A stretch of 64,000 nucleotides of DNA from Orlajensenia flava (GCF_004801905.1 NZ_SSSN01000003.1:806001-870000), one strand, 5' to 3'; numbered from the stretch's first letter, positions 34,105 through 43,578 are shown. The notes: a model not told the origin generated them from the letters alone. Made by a program: numbers and translations.

Positions 34105-35289
34105 ATGAGCACGACCGAGGTCGTCATCCTGTCCGGTTCGCGCACCCCGCAGGGCCGGGTGAACGGGCAGTTCGCCGCCCTCAGCGCGGTGCAGCTCGGC
34201 ACCATCGCCATCCGCGACGCCATCGAGAAATCGGGCGTGAGCGTCGAGGACATCGACGCAGTGCTGATGGGCCAGGTGCTGCAGGCCGGTGCCGGCCAGA
34301 ACCCGGCCAAGCAGAGCGCGGTCGCCGCCGGCATCCCGTGGCGCGTCCCGGCGATGACGCTCAACAAGGTGTGCCTGTCTGGTCTCGCGGCGGTCATCGA
34401 CGCGGCACGGATGATCCGGCTCGGCGAGGCGTCCGTCGTCGTTGCGGGCGGCCAGGAGTCGATGACGAATGCCCCCCACCTGCTCCCCGGCTCGCGACGG
34501 GGTTGGGCGTACGGAAGCGTGACGATGCTCGACCACGCCGCCTATGACGGACTCACCGATGCGTTCGACGGCGTCTCGATGGGCGAATCGACGGAGCACC
34601 ACAACGGCGAGCGCGGAATCGGACGCGCCGAGCAGGACGAGATCGCCGCCGCATCGCATCAGCGTGCCGGCGCGGCCGCCGCCGCGGGCGGCTTCGACGA
34701 CGAGATCGTCGCTGTCGAGGTTCCCCAGCGCAAGGGCGACCCGCTGGTCGTGACGACGGATGAGGGTGTGCGCCCCGACTCGACCGTCGAGACGCTCGCC
34801 GGTCTCCGCCCCGCGTTCACCAAGGACGGCACCGTGACGGCGGGCAATTCGTCGCCCCTGTCGGATGGCGCGAGTGCGCTCGTCGTCGCCAGCCGCTCCT
34901 ACGCCGAGGAGCACGGGCTCGAATGGCTCGCCGTCGTCGAGGCGTCCGGGCATGTCGCCGGGCCTGACAACTCGCTGCACTCCCAGCCGTCCAACGCGAT
35001 CGCCGCAGCGCTCTCACGGCAGGGATGGCAGGCATCCGACCTCGACGTCGTGGAGATCAACGAGGCCTTCGCCGCCGTGTCCTATCAGTCGACTCGCGAC
35101 TTGGACCTCGATCACGCGATCGTCAACGCGCAGGGCGGTGCGATCGCGCTCGGCCATCCGATCGGCGCATCGGGAGCGCGCCTGGCCCTGCACGCGGCAC
35201 ACGAGCTCGCTCACCGCGGCTCGGGCAGGGCGGCCGTAGCCCTTTGCGGCGGTGGCGGCCAGGGGGATGCGCTCCTCTTGTCCCGCTGA
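34105..35289 (+). CDS. Acetyl-CoA acetyltransferase (thiolase)
   Basis: 394 residues, full length. Nucleophile Cys in [12 protein letters not shown], His in [14 protein letters not shown] and second Cys in [17 protein letters not shown] precedes the ATG. It cleaves acetoacetyl-CoA to two acetyl-CoA, or makes it in reverse. Divergent from the 3-hydroxybutyrate dehydrogenase/CoA-transferase operon. The shared 136-base region holds two GTCGAGCT direct repeats and a TAAACT box (34052-34057). Confidence 0.93.
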   Translation: MSTTEVVILSGSRTPQGRVNGQFAALSAVQLGTIAIRDAIEKSGVSVEDIDAVLMGQVLQAGAGQNPAKQSAVAAGIPWRVPAMTLNKVCLSGLAAVIDAARMIRLGEASVVVAGGQESMTNAPHLLPGSRRGWAYGSVTMLDHAAYDGLTDAFDGVSMGESTEHHNGERGIGRAEQDEIAAASHQRAGAAAAAGGFDDEIVAVEVPQRKGDPLVVTTDEGVRPDSTVETLAGLRPAFTKDGTVTAGNSSPLSDGASALVVASRSYAEEHGLEWLAVVEASGHVAGPDNSLHSQPSNAIAAALSRQGWQASDLDVVEINEAFAAVSYQSTRDLDLDHAIVNAQGGAIALGHPIGASGARLALHAAHELAHRGSGRAAVALCGGGGQGDALLLSR

Positions 35290-35307
35290 GCACCCGTTCA
35301 CCGTCGC

Positions 35308-35365
35308 CGAGAACGCAGTTCTTGCGGGTGCCGGGCCTCGCGCACCCGCAGAGAGTGCGTTCTCG
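35308..35365. repeat. Second, imperfect copy of the inverted repeat of 17844
   Basis: Arms 35308-35331 and 35342-35365 pair with a few mismatches around a 10-base loop. CGAGAACGCAGTTC is the outer part and TTGCGGGTGC the inner part. Again it lies between convergent stops, of the thiolase and the site-2 protease genes. Confidence 0.8.
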
Positions 35366-35392
35366 ACGGAGGGAGGGACCAGAGGGTGAACG

Positions 35393-36817
35393 TCAGCCGA
35401 AGAGGTTGATGGGCTTCACGATGTCGGCGTAGATGAGCAGCGCGCTCATGCCGCCGAGGATGATGACGACTGCGAAGGTGAGCGGCATCAGCTTGGCGAT
35501 GTCGACCGGTCCAGGATCGCGCTTGCCGCGCAGCTTCGCGAACCACCGGCGGACGCCCTCGTACAGGGCGCCGGCGATGTGACCGCCGTCTAGCGGCAGG
35601 AGCGGGATGAGGTTGAAGACGAAGAGTGCGACGTTGAGCGAGGCGACGAGCCCGATGAGCGTGGCGATCTTTCCCTGGATCGGCGCGTCGAGGGCGGCGA
35701 CCTCTCCAGCGACCCGGCCGACGCCGACGACGCTGATGGGTCCGTTGGGGTCGCGCTCGCCCGATCCGAAGGCGGCGTTGGCGATGGCGATCATCCGCTG
35801 CGGCAGGTTCAGGATCATGCCGCCGACAGCGGTGATGTTGTTCCCGACGGCCGGCAGCACCGCCGTGATGGGCTGAGGAACGAGCTGGCTCGCCGGTCCG
35901 ATGCCGACGAAGCCGACTTGGGCCGTCTCGGGTTTGCCGTTCGACCCCACGACGGCCTTGCCGTCAGCGTCGTAGACGGGACGCTCGGTCAGCAGCGGCG
36001 TGACGGAGAGCGTCTTCCGCGCGCCGTCGCGCTCGACCACCACGGAGAGGGCGTCGCCTGACGAGTCGCGGATGACGGCGGTCGACGCATCCCAACTGGT
36101 CACGGGCTTGCCGTCGATCGAGACGAGGCGGTCGCCGGGCAGCATCCCTGCTGCGGCGGCGGGAGCAACGGGATCGCTGCTGGTGCAAGTCTGGCTGGTG
36201 CTGGATGCCGGCACCACGCACTTGGAGACGCTTCCCACGGTCGTCGACGCCTGGGCGGTGCCGAAGCCCATCAACAGGACGCCGAAGAGCACGACCGCGA
36301 TGACGAGGTTCATGAACGGGCCGCCGAGCATGACGATGATGCGCTTCCAGACCGGGAGCAGGTAGAAGGCGCGGTGCTCGTCGCCCGCGGTGATGGTGTC
36401 GGCACTCGCGGCACGGGCATCCGCGGCCATCCGTCCGAAGTAACCGGGCTTGCCGGCCTCTCGCTCGTCGATGCCGTCGTCGATGGCCTCGGTGAACGGT
36501 CCGCTGTCGGTGCGACCCTCCTGCACCATCGTGCTGAAGAAGCCGGTTCCCCCAGCTTTGACCTTCTCCCCATCGTGCGGCGGGAACATGCCGATCATGG
36601 AGATGTAGCCGCCGAGCGGGATGGCCTTGACGCCGTACTCCGTCTCACCCCTGCGCTTGGAGAAGATAGTCGGCCCGAAGCCGATCATGTACTGCGTCAC
36701 CTTGACGCCGAACAGCTTGGCCGGGACGAGATGGCCGATCTCGTGCAGCGCGATGGAGATCGCGACGCCCAGGGCGAGCACGAGCACGCCGATGATGAAG
36801 GGCAGGACGGTATCCAC
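35393..36817 (-). CDS. Site-2 protease (RseP/Rip1-like M50 metalloprotease)
   Basis: 474 residues. The zinc motif HEIGH is at 25-29 in the first membrane helix and the third ligand in NLIPLLPLDGGHI near the C-terminus. A single PDZ-like domain about residues 215-300 includes AAGMLPGDRLVSIDGKPV. A loop after residue 80 is longer than in E. coli RseP. These proteases cut anti-sigma factors or other membrane substrates inside the bilayer. The GTG start is 6 bases after TACTCT (36824-36829). The usual neighbour dxr is next upstream. Confidence 0.93.
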   Translation of the reverse strand: MDTVLPFIIGVLVLALGVAISIALHEIGHLVPAKLFGVKVTQYMIGFGPTIFSKRRGETEYGVKAIPLGGYISMIGMFPPHDGEKVKAGGTGFFSTMVQEGRTDSGPFTEAIDDGIDEREAGKPGYFGRMAADARAASADTITAGDEHRAFYLLPVWKRIIVMLGGPFMNLVIAVVLFGVLLMGFGTAQASTTVGSVSKCVVPASSTSQTCTSSDPVAPAAAAGMLPGDRLVSIDGKPVTSWDASTAVIRDSSGDALSVVVERDGARKTLSVTPLLTERPVYDADGKAVVGSNGKPETAQVGFVGIGPASQLVPQPITAVLPAVGNNITAVGGMILNLPQRMIAIANAAFGSGERDPNGPISVVGVGRVAGEVAALDAPIQGKIATLIGLVASLNVALFVFNLIPLLPLDGGHIAGALYEGVRRWFAKLRGKRDPGPVDIAKLMPLTFAVVIILGGMSALLIYADIVKPINLFG

Positions 36818-36875
36818 GATGCCAGAGTAGCGCCGAGAACCTTGGAGGGCGCTGGTGGGTGGCCGAGAGCCGCCC

Positions 36876-37009
36876 GATCAATTGCCGACGACTCAGCCGG
36901 CCTGATCAATTGCCGACGACTCAGCAGGGTCCGATCGGTCGCTGACGACTCAGCCCCGTCCGATCAGGTGCTGACGACTCAGCCGGTCCGCTCAGTTCGA
37001 CGTCTCAGC
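36876..37009 (+). repeat. Array of 22-bp units ending in GACGACTCAGC
   Basis: Units begin at 36876, 36904, 36933 and 36962 (GATCAATTGCCGACGACTCA and variants), with a decayed fifth at about 36990-37009. The period is 28-29 bases. It fills the gap between the dxr stop and the site-2 protease start. The final bases CGACGACTCAGC are the most constant part. Confidence 0.85.
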
Positions 37010-37031
37010 CGTGCCGATCGGCGAGCCCCGG

Positions 37032-38120
37032 TCAGCGGCCGGTGGCGATGAGCCGATCCGCCTCCGCGCGCGCCCAGCGCTCGGCTTCGGCGAGCGATCC
37101 GACGGTCAGCGGGGCCGCGTCTGGAGAGTAGGCGTCGAGCACGGCCTGCACGGTGTCGAGGATGCCGAGGTACGACAGACGTCCGTCGTGGAAGGCGTGC
37201 ACCGCCTGCTCGTTCGCCGCATTGAAGACGGCAGGATGCGCTCCGCCTGCCTGTCCGACGCTCTTCGCGAGTGCGACGGCCGGGAAGGCCGCGTCGTCGA
37301 GCGGCTCGAAGGTCCAGCTGTGCGCGGTGGTCCAGTCCAACGGCCGACCCACGCCGGCCACCCGGTGCGGCCAGTCCAGGCCGAGGGAGATGGGCAACCG
37401 CATGTCGGGCGGAGAAGCCTGGGCGATGGTCGATCCGTCGACGAACTCCACCATCGAGTGCACGATCGACTGCGGATGCACGGTCACGTCGATGTGCTCG
37501 TACGGCACGTCGAAGAGCAGGTGGGCCTCGATGACCTCGAGGCCCTTGTTAACCAGGGTGGCGGAGTTGGTGGTGACGACGAGCCCCATGTCCCAGGTGG
37601 GATGGGCGAGCGCCTGGGCGGGCGTGACATCCGCGAGCTCGGCCCGCGTGCGGCCGCGGAATGGGCCGCCCGACGCGGTGAGCACCAGCCGACGCACCTC
37701 GTCGGCCGTGCCCGAGCGCAGCGCCTGCGCGATGGCGGAGTGCTCGGAGTCCACCGGCACGATCTGGCCCGGAGCGGCCAGTGCCGTGACCAGGTCGCCG
37801 CCCACGATGAGGGACTCCTTGTTGGCCAGGGCCAGCGTGCGCCCGCACTCGAGGGCGGCGAGCGTCGGACCGAGCCCGATCGACCCGGTGATGCCGTTGA
37901 GGACGACGTCGGCGTCGACCGATCTCACTAGCTGCTCGGCCTCGTCGATTCCGAGGGCGACATGCTCGACGCGGTGGGCTCGTGCCTGCTCATGAACCAG
38001 GTCGGCGCGTGTTCCCGCCGCCAAGCCGACCACCTCGAATCGATGGCCGTTGGCCGTTATCACGTCGAGCGCCTGCGTGCCGATGGAACCGGTCGATCCG
38101 AGGATGATGACTCTGCGCAC
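37032..38120 (-). CDS. dxr: 1-deoxy-D-xylulose-5-phosphate reductoisomerase
   Basis: 362 residues. NADPH motif [11 protein letters not shown] at the N-terminus, then [37 protein letters not shown] and [16 protein letters not shown], all Dxr signatures with metal and substrate residues. It commits DXP to the MEP isoprenoid pathway that also uses ispG of this window. The GTG start is 6 bases after TAGAGT (38127-38132), suggesting a leaderless mRNA. Confidence 0.96.
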   Translation of the reverse strand: MRRVIILGSTGSIGTQALDVITANGHRFEVVGLAAGTRADLVHEQARAHRVEHVALGIDEAEQLVRSVDADVVLNGITGSIGLGPTLAALECGRTLALANKESLIVGGDLVTALAAPGQIVPVDSEHSAIAQALRSGTADEVRRLVLTASGGPFRGRTRAELADVTPAQALAHPTWDMGLVVTTNSATLVNKGLEVIEAHLLFDVPYEHIDVTVHPQSIVHSMVEFVDGSTIAQASPPDMRLPISLGLDWPHRVAGVGRPLDWTTAHSWTFEPLDDAAFPAVALAKSVGQAGGAHPAVFNAANEQAVHAFHDGRLSYLGILDTVQAVLDAYSPDAAPLTVGSLAEAERWARAEADRLIATGR

Positions 38121-38184
38121 GCGACGACTCTACGCTCAGGCCCGCATGCCCGCCCCGGTATGCATCGCGGGTTAAGGTGTCCGA

Positions 38185-38946
38185 ATGGCCGACGACGCTG
38201 AGCAGGGCACTGCCGCCCTCCCCATCCGTCGCCCCGGCTTCGTCTATGCACTCGGCAAGGTCATCCTCTGGCCGATCGTGCTGCTCTATTTCCGGCCGCG
38301 CATCTCAGGTCGTGGCAATGTCCCCCGCACCGGTCCGGTGATCTTCGCCAGCAACCACCTCTCCTTCATCGACAGCATCGCCATCCCCGTCGCGGCTCCC
38401 CGGCGGCTCCAGTTCATGGCGAAGTCGCACTACTTCGAGGGAACCGGCTTCCGCGGCGCCATCAGCCGATGGTTCTTCACGGCGATCGGCGTGGTCCCCG
38501 TCGAGCGTGGAGCGGGCGGGTCGGGCCAGGAGTCGCTGGATGCCGGCAAGCGCATCCTCGAATCCGGCGGGGCGTTCGCGCTGTATCCCGAGGGCACCCG
38601 CTCCCTCGACGGCCGGCTGTACAAGGGGCGCACCGGGGTGGCCTTCCTCGCCCTGACGACCGGTGCGATCGTCGTTCCGGTCGGGGTCGCCGGCACCGAC
38701 CGCATCCAGCCCGTCGGCACACGCTTTCCGCGGCCCCACCGGTTCTCGGTGTCGTTCGGCGAGCCGATCGACGTGAGCGTGCACGGTCCGGCCTCGTCGG
38801 GTCGTGCGCGCCGACACGCGACGGATGAGATCATGGCGGCCATCCATGCCCTCAGCGGTCAGGAGTTGGCCGGCGCGTACAACGAGGCCCCGCAGTCGGG
38901 AGTCGCCCGGCTCGTCGACCGGGTGCTTCCCCGAGAGCGCCGCTGA
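38185..38946 (+). CDS. 1-acyl-glycerol-3-phosphate acyltransferase (PlsC family)
   Basis: 253 residues. The catalytic NHLSFID (H-x4-D, about residue 57), FYPEGT-type motif LYPEGTRSLDG and VPVGVAGTDRIQP identify the family. Membrane-associated phospholipid synthesis, transferring an acyl chain to lysophosphatidate or a related acceptor. TAAGGT (38173-38178) lies 6 bases before the ATG. Confidence 0.9.
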   Translation: MADDAEQGTAALPIRRPGFVYALGKVILWPIVLLYFRPRISGRGNVPRTGPVIFASNHLSFIDSIAIPVAAPRRLQFMAKSHYFEGTGFRGAISRWFFTAIGVVPVERGAGGSGQESLDAGKRILESGGAFALYPEGTRSLDGRLYKGRTGVAFLALTTGAIVVPVGVAGTDRIQPVGTRFPRPHRFSVSFGEPIDVSVHGPASSGRARRHATDEIMAAIHALSGQELAGAYNEAPQSGVARLVDRVLPRERR

Positions 38947-38981
38947 GTACTTGCTCAGCGCACGCCGATAGGGTTCATCGG

Positions 38982-39932
38982 GTGAGAGCCGAGCGACGAC
39001 GCCCCATCCCCCGCCGCATCGTCGAGGCACTCGCCGCCACCGTCATCGCGATCATGGTGGCGCTCGCGCTGCCGGGGGCCCCCGCTGCCTCCGCCGCTCC
39101 CCTGACAACGACGCCCGCCCCGGCTCTGCTGCCCACGAAGGCCGGCACTCTGCCGACGGACAGCGGCGACTTCCACGCCGGGCGCATCATCAGCGACTAC
39201 AACTTCTACAACGCCTACGCGATGACCGAGGAGCAGATCGGCGAGTTCCTGAGCTCGCTGCGGTGCACTCCCCGCGATGCATCGCCCTGCCTGAGCGACT
39301 ATCGCGAGACGACGACCGATCAGCCCGCCCAGGAGCGCGGGCACTGCGATGCCTACCGGGGCGGGGTCGACGAGACGGCCGCACGCATCATCGCGCGCGT
39401 GTCCGTCGCGTGCGGCATCAGTCCGCGAGTACTGCTCGTACTGCTGCAGAAGGAGCAGTCGCTCCTGACTCACCCCGACGCCCGGGGCTACCTGCGGGCG
39501 ACGGGCTACGCCTGCCCGGACACGGCCGACTGCGACACGAAGTACTTCGGATTCTTCAATCAGGTCTACAACGCCGCCTGGCAGTTCCGGCAGTACACGG
39601 TGCATCCTGTTCGCGCCTACGCCGTCGGCGACGTCGCCGTGCCGTTCAGTCCCGATCCGGCGTGCGGCGCATCCGTCGTCGACATCGAGAACCAGGCGAC
39701 CGCGAATCTCTACAACTACACCCCGTACCAGCCCAACGACGCGGCCCTGGCCGACCTGCGGGGTGAAGGCGACAGATGCTCCAGCCACGGCAACCTCAAC
39801 TTCTGGCTGCTCTACTCCAAGTGGTTCGGTGATCCGCTCACCGAGCCGTTCCCCACCATCTTCGGACCGTGCGCGAACATCGAGGGCGGCGTGGCCTGCC
39901 GGGCTCCCGAGTGGACGTTCACCGGCGCGTGA
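38982..39932 (+). CDS. Secreted protein, possibly lysozyme/transglycosylase-like
   Basis: 316 residues with a Sec signal peptide (VEALAATVIAIMVALALPGAPAASA). The mature part has about ten Cys, probably paired. A helical core VSVACGISPRVLLVLLQKEQSLLTHP is followed by TKYFGFFNQVYNAAWQFRQYT. The KEQSL pattern with a Glu after a hydrophobic helix recalls lytic transglycosylases and related goose-type lysozymes, but this is not proven. I know of similar uncharacterised actinobacterial proteins. TAGGGT lies 7 bases before the GTG. Confidence 0.75.
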   Translation: MRAERRRPIPRRIVEALAATVIAIMVALALPGAPAASAAPLTTTPAPALLPTKAGTLPTDSGDFHAGRIISDYNFYNAYAMTEEQIGEFLSSLRCTPRDASPCLSDYRETTTDQPAQERGHCDAYRGGVDETAARIIARVSVACGISPRVLLVLLQKEQSLLTHPDARGYLRATGYACPDTADCDTKYFGFFNQVYNAAWQFRQYTVHPVRAYAVGDVAVPFSPDPACGASVVDIENQATANLYNYTPYQPNDAALADLRGEGDRCSSHGNLNFWLLYSKWFGDPLTEPFPTIFGPCANIEGGVACRAPEWTFTGA

Positions 39933-39939
39933 GCGTGAG

Positions 39940-40425
39940 TCAGTGGCCGTCGCTCCCGTCTACGAGGATGGTCGGCTCGTGGCGCACCGGGAAGTTCACC
40001 GACGACGCGATGTAGCACTTGGCGCTCGCCTCCTCGTGGATCACCCTCGCTGTCTCGACCATCGAGGAATCAGCCACGGTGACGCGGGGATGCAGGGTGA
40101 CCTCCGTGAAGTGCCCGCCGCCGTCGCTCGTGCTCACCATCGTGCCCGTGGCGGCATCCGTGTAGGCGGTGACCACGACGCCGTGAAGGGTGGCGACGTA
40201 GAGGTAGGAGAGCAGGTGGCATTCGGCGAGGGCCCCGATCAGCATGTCCTCCGGATTCCATCGATCGGCGTCGCCGTGGAACGGGGTGTCAGCTGACACG
40301 CCGAGCGACGGCTTGCCGTCGACCCGCAGTTCCCCCAGGCGCGAGTACGCACGGTATCCGCTCGTGCCGCTCCCGGTATTGCCCTGCCATTCCAGCGTCA
40401 GTTCGTAGCGGTGATCGACGTCCAT
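39940..40425 (-). CDS. OsmC/Ohr family peroxiredoxin-like protein
   Basis: 161 residues from the ATG at 40425, with AAGGAG upstream; ATG at 40440 lacks an SD. The fold-typical motifs NPEDMLIGALAECHLLSYLYVA (first redox Cys) and HEEASAKCYIASSVNFPV (second Cys) are present. Such proteins reduce organic hydroperoxides through a Cys pair. Confidence 0.88.
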   Translation of the reverse strand: MDVDHRYELTLEWQGNTGSGTSGYRAYSRLGELRVDGKPSLGVSADTPFHGDADRWNPEDMLIGALAECHLLSYLYVATLHGVVVTAYTDAATGTMVSTSDGGGHFTEVTLHPRVTVADSSMVETARVIHEEASAKCYIASSVNFPVRHEPTILVDGSDGH

Positions 40426-40470
40426 GAGCTCTCCTTCCACCTCGGCGGCGAGCGGTAGGCTGGCGTCACC

Positions 40471-41844
40471 ATGACTACTGCCACCTCTGCTCCCGTCGCC
40501 CCGGTCTACACCGTTTCACAGGAACGCCGCATCGTCACGGCCATTCCCGGCCCGAGGTCCCAGGAGTTGCACGAGCGCCGTCGCGCCGTGGTCTCCGAGG
40601 GCGTCTCATCCGTGCTCCCCGTGTACATCGCGAAGGCCAACGGTGCCGTGCTGGTCGACGTCGACGGCAACCAGTTCCTCGACTTCGGAGCCGGCATCGG
40701 CGTGACCACCGTCGGCCACACCGAGGCGCACGTCGTCGAGGCCGCCGCGGAGCAGCTGCAGGATGTCATCCACACGCTGTTCACCATCACGCCCTACGAG
40801 GAGTACGTGCGCGTCGCCGAACTGCTCGCCGAGCACACGCCCGGCGACTGGGCCAAGAAGACCGTCCTGGTCAACTCGGGCGCCGAGGCCGTGGAGAACG
40901 GCGTCAAGATCGCCCGCAAGTACACCGGCCGTCGCGCCGTCGCGGTGCTCGATCACGCCTACCACGGCCGCACGAACCTCACGATGGCCATGAACTACAA
41001 GGCCATGCCCTACGCGACCGGGTTCGGCCCGCTCGCCGGCGACGTCTACCACGCGCCGAGCTCCTACCCCTACCACGACGGCCTGTCGGGAGCGGATGCC
41101 GCCGCCCGCACGACGTCCTGGCTGGAGAAGGTCGTCGGCGCATCCGACCTGGCTTGCCTCGTCGTCGAGCCGATCCAGGGCGAGGGCGGCTTCATGGTTC
41201 CGGCAGAGGGCTACCTGCCCGCCCTGCAAGAGTGGTGCACCGCCAACGGCGTCGTGCTCATCGCCGACGAGATCCAGAGCGGCATGGCGCGCTCGGGCCA
41301 CTACTACGCGAGCGAGGTGTTCGGCCTCGAGCCCGACCTGGTGCTCACCGCCAAGGGCATCGCCGGCGGACTGCCGCTGGCCGCCGTCACCGGTCGCGCC
41401 GAGATCATGGACTCCTCGCAGCCCGGTGGGCTCGGCGGAACCTTCGGAGGAAACCCGGTCGCCTGTGCGGCAGCCGTCGCCGTGTTCGAGTCGATCGAGG
41501 CCAACGACCTGCTCTCGCAGGCATCGCGCATCGGGGACACGCTCAAGGACGGGCTCGCCGAGCTCGCGGCCGACTACGACATCATCGGCGACATCCGCGG
41601 TCACGGAGCGATGATCGCCATCGAGCTCGTGAAGTCCGGCACCGCTCAGACCACCAAGGAGCCGTTCGCGGCCGCGGTGACGCACATCGCCGAATACGCC
41701 GCCCAGCAGGGCGTGCTGTTCCTCACCGCCGGAACCTACGGCAACGTGCTGCGCTTCCTGCCGAGCCTGGCGGTGACCGACGAGCTCATCGCCGACGGCC
41801 TGTCGGTGCTGCGCGACGCGCTGGCCACGCTCGAGCGCCCGTGA
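40471..41844 (+). CDS. gabT: 4-aminobutyrate--2-oxoglutarate transaminase
   Basis: 457 residues. Class III PLP aminotransferase: VLVNSGAEAVENGVKIARKYTGR, DHAYHGRTNLTMAMN, EPIQGEGGFMVPAEGYLPALQEWC, IADEIQSGMARSG and PLP lysine in LTAKGIAGGLPLAAV. The GabT assignment rests on overall similarity. TAGGCT lies 9 bases before the ATG. Translationally coupled to the asparaginase-like gene. Confidence 0.9.
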   Translation: MTTATSAPVAPVYTVSQERRIVTAIPGPRSQELHERRRAVVSEGVSSVLPVYIAKANGAVLVDVDGNQFLDFGAGIGVTTVGHTEAHVVEAAAEQLQDVIHTLFTITPYEEYVRVAELLAEHTPGDWAKKTVLVNSGAEAVENGVKIARKYTGRRAVAVLDHAYHGRTNLTMAMNYKAMPYATGFGPLAGDVYHAPSSYPYHDGLSGADAAARTTSWLEKVVGASDLACLVVEPIQGEGGFMVPAEGYLPALQEWCTANGVVLIADEIQSGMARSGHYYASEVFGLEPDLVLTAKGIAGGLPLAAVTGRAEIMDSSQPGGLGGTFGGNPVACAAAVAVFESIEANDLLSQASRIGDTLKDGLAELAADYDIIGDIRGHGAMIAIELVKSGTAQTTKEPFAAAVTHIAEYAAQQGVLFLTAGTYGNVLRFLPSLAVTDELIADGLSVLRDALATLERP

Positions 41845-42830
41845 CCCAGACGATCTCCGTCGCAGACGCCGTCGAACTAGCCGTCGTGGAACGCAGTGGT
41901 TTCATCGAGTCGCGCCATGCAGGCGCCGCCGTCGTACTCTCGCCGACCGGCGAGGTCGTCCGCACTCTGGGGGACGTGAGCACCCCGATCTTCCCGCGCT
42001 CCTGCCTCAAGCCGTTCCAGGCTGTCGCCGTCATGTCGAGCGGCGTCACGTTGCGTGGCGAGGACGCCGCCATCGCCACGGCGAGTCACTCCGGAACGGC
42101 GCGCCACATCGACCTGGTACGCGGAATCCTGATGCGCTCGGGCATCCCCGAATCCGCGCTGGGCTGTCCAGCCGCACTCCCCCAGGACAGCGCAGCACGC
42201 GACGCCGTCCTGCGCGCAGGCGGAGGCCCGTCGCGCATCGCGATGAACTGCTCGGGCAAGCACGCCGGCATGCTGGCTGCCTCAGCCGCGAACGGCTGGG
42301 ACCTCGAGAGCTACCTCGACCCCGAGCATCCGATCCAGAAGAGGGTGCTCGACATCCTCGAGCGCTTCACGGGCGAGCGGCCGGCAGCTATCGGCGTCGA
42401 CGGATGCGGAGCGCCCATCCACGCGATCTCCCTCACCGCCCTCGCGCGCGGCATCCACCGCGTCACGACCTCGACCCCGTCGTCGCCGTTCGCGATCTAC
42501 CGCGAGGCCGGCGTCATCACCGAGGCCGTGCGCGAGCATCCGTGGATCATCGCCGGACCCGGTCTCGGCGACACCATCTGCATCGAGCGCCTGGGGGTGT
42601 TCTCCAAGTACGGTGCCGAGGGGTCCATCGTCATGACAGCACCCGATGGCACGACGATCGCCGCCAAGGTGCTCGACGGATCGACGCGCGCCGTGCACGC
42701 GATCGGGCTGCGGCTGCTCGCCGAGCAGGGTGCCCTCGACAGCGACGCCGTCGACGCCGTGGTGACGGAACTCGACCTCTGGGTAATGGGCGGCGACGAG
42801 CGCGTCGGCAGCATCCGCGCCACCGTCTGA
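41841..42830 (+). CDS. Asparaginase II family protein
   Basis: 329 residues from a GTG at 41841 that overlaps the gabT stop (GTGA). SGFIESRHAGAAVVLSPTG, PRSCLKPFQAVAVM, MNCSGKHAGMLAA and DGCGAPIHAISLTALARG are the motifs of the thermolabile asparaginase group (DUF1089-type), distinct from AnsA/AnsB. It may hydrolyse L-asparagine or another amide. The frame open upstream is a shadow of gabT. Confidence 0.88.
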   Translation: MTQTISVADAVELAVVERSGFIESRHAGAAVVLSPTGEVVRTLGDVSTPIFPRSCLKPFQAVAVMSSGVTLRGEDAAIATASHSGTARHIDLVRGILMRSGIPESALGCPAALPQDSAARDAVLRAGGGPSRIAMNCSGKHAGMLAASAANGWDLESYLDPEHPIQKRVLDILERFTGERPAAIGVDGCGAPIHAISLTALARGIHRVTTSTPSSPFAIYREAGVITEAVREHPWIIAGPGLGDTICIERLGVFSKYGAEGSIVMTAPDGTTIAAKVLDGSTRAVHAIGLRLLAEQGALDSDAVDAVVTELDLWVMGGDERVGSIRATV

Positions 42831-42952
42831 GAGCTCGCGCCGCTGGGCGCCATCCGTGACGAACTTCTCGCACATCCGTGACGAAACTCCCACTCGACTC
42901 GTCATAGCTGCAGAGGCGATTTCCTCGCCCGTGACGAGAAGGAGTTGCACCC

Positions 42953-43387
42953 ATGGCCAACATGACCACCGCCACCACCGCATCCAGCGGCACCACAATG
43001 TCGACGTCGGGCGGCGGGCGAACCGTCATCAACGACTCCGTGGTCGCGAAGGTCGCGGGCATCGCCGCTCGTGAGGTTCCCGGCGTCCACGCCCTCGGCG
43101 GCGGCGCCGCGCGCGTGATGGGCGCGATCCGAGACGCCATGAGCAGCACCGACCTGAGCCAGGGCATCAGCGTCGAGGTCGGCGAGACCCAGGTGGCCGT
43201 CGACGTGACCATCGTGGCCGAGTACCCGGTGCCGCTGCAGGATGTCGCCTCGCGCGTGCGCTCGGCCGTCACCACGGCGATCGAGACGCTCGTCGGAATG
43301 GACGTGACCGAGGTCAACGTGACCGTCAACGACGTCAACCTGCCGTCCGACGACAGCGATTCGGCCGCCGAGTCGCGCGTGCTCTGA
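42953..43387 (+). CDS. Asp23/Gls24 family envelope stress protein
   Basis: 144 residues, first gene of an eight-gene overlapping operon. A Thr/Ser-rich start of about 22 residues is followed by one Asp23 domain: VINDSVVAKVAGIAAREVPGVHALGGG, GISVEVGETQVAVDVTIVAEY and VRSAVTTAIETLVGMDVTEVNVTVNDVNL. AAGGAG precedes the ATG. Asp23 proteins form membrane-linked assemblies responding to envelope stress in Firmicutes. The gap before it (42831-42952) contains CATCCGTGACGAA twice. Confidence 0.9.
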   Translation: MANMTTATTASSGTTMSTSGGGRTVINDSVVAKVAGIAAREVPGVHALGGGAARVMGAIRDAMSSTDLSQGISVEVGETQVAVDVTIVAEYPVPLQDVASRVRSAVTTAIETLVGMDVTEVNVTVNDVNLPSDDSDSAAESRVL

Positions 43388-43578
43388 TGACGGCCACCAA
43401 GTTCGGTGCGCTGATCGCCGGGATCCTCGCGCTGGTCTGGATCTGGTGGGGCTTCTGGGCCTTCGTGCTCGTCGCCCTCGCCATGGTCGTCGGCGCGTTC
43501 GTCGGACGCATCGTCGACGGGCGGCTGGATGTCAGCTCGCTCATCGACGCCGTCCGCGGCAAGCGCTCCTCGTCGTGA
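43387..43578 (+). CDS. Small DUF2273-like membrane protein
   Basis: 63 residues with two close hydrophobic segments (FGALIAGILALVWIWWGFW; AFVLVALAMVVGAFVGRIV) and a basic C-terminus. Proteins of this type accompany Asp23 genes and may anchor Asp23 to the membrane. Start and previous stop share one base (TGATG). Confidence 0.8.
   Translation: MTATKFGALIAGILALVWIWWGFWAFVLVALAMVVGAFVGRIVDGRLDVSSLIDAVRGKRSSS

Noticed and set aside
36876-37009. CRISPR array
   Set aside because: Linkers are only 6-7 bases and units are degenerate, with no cas genes.
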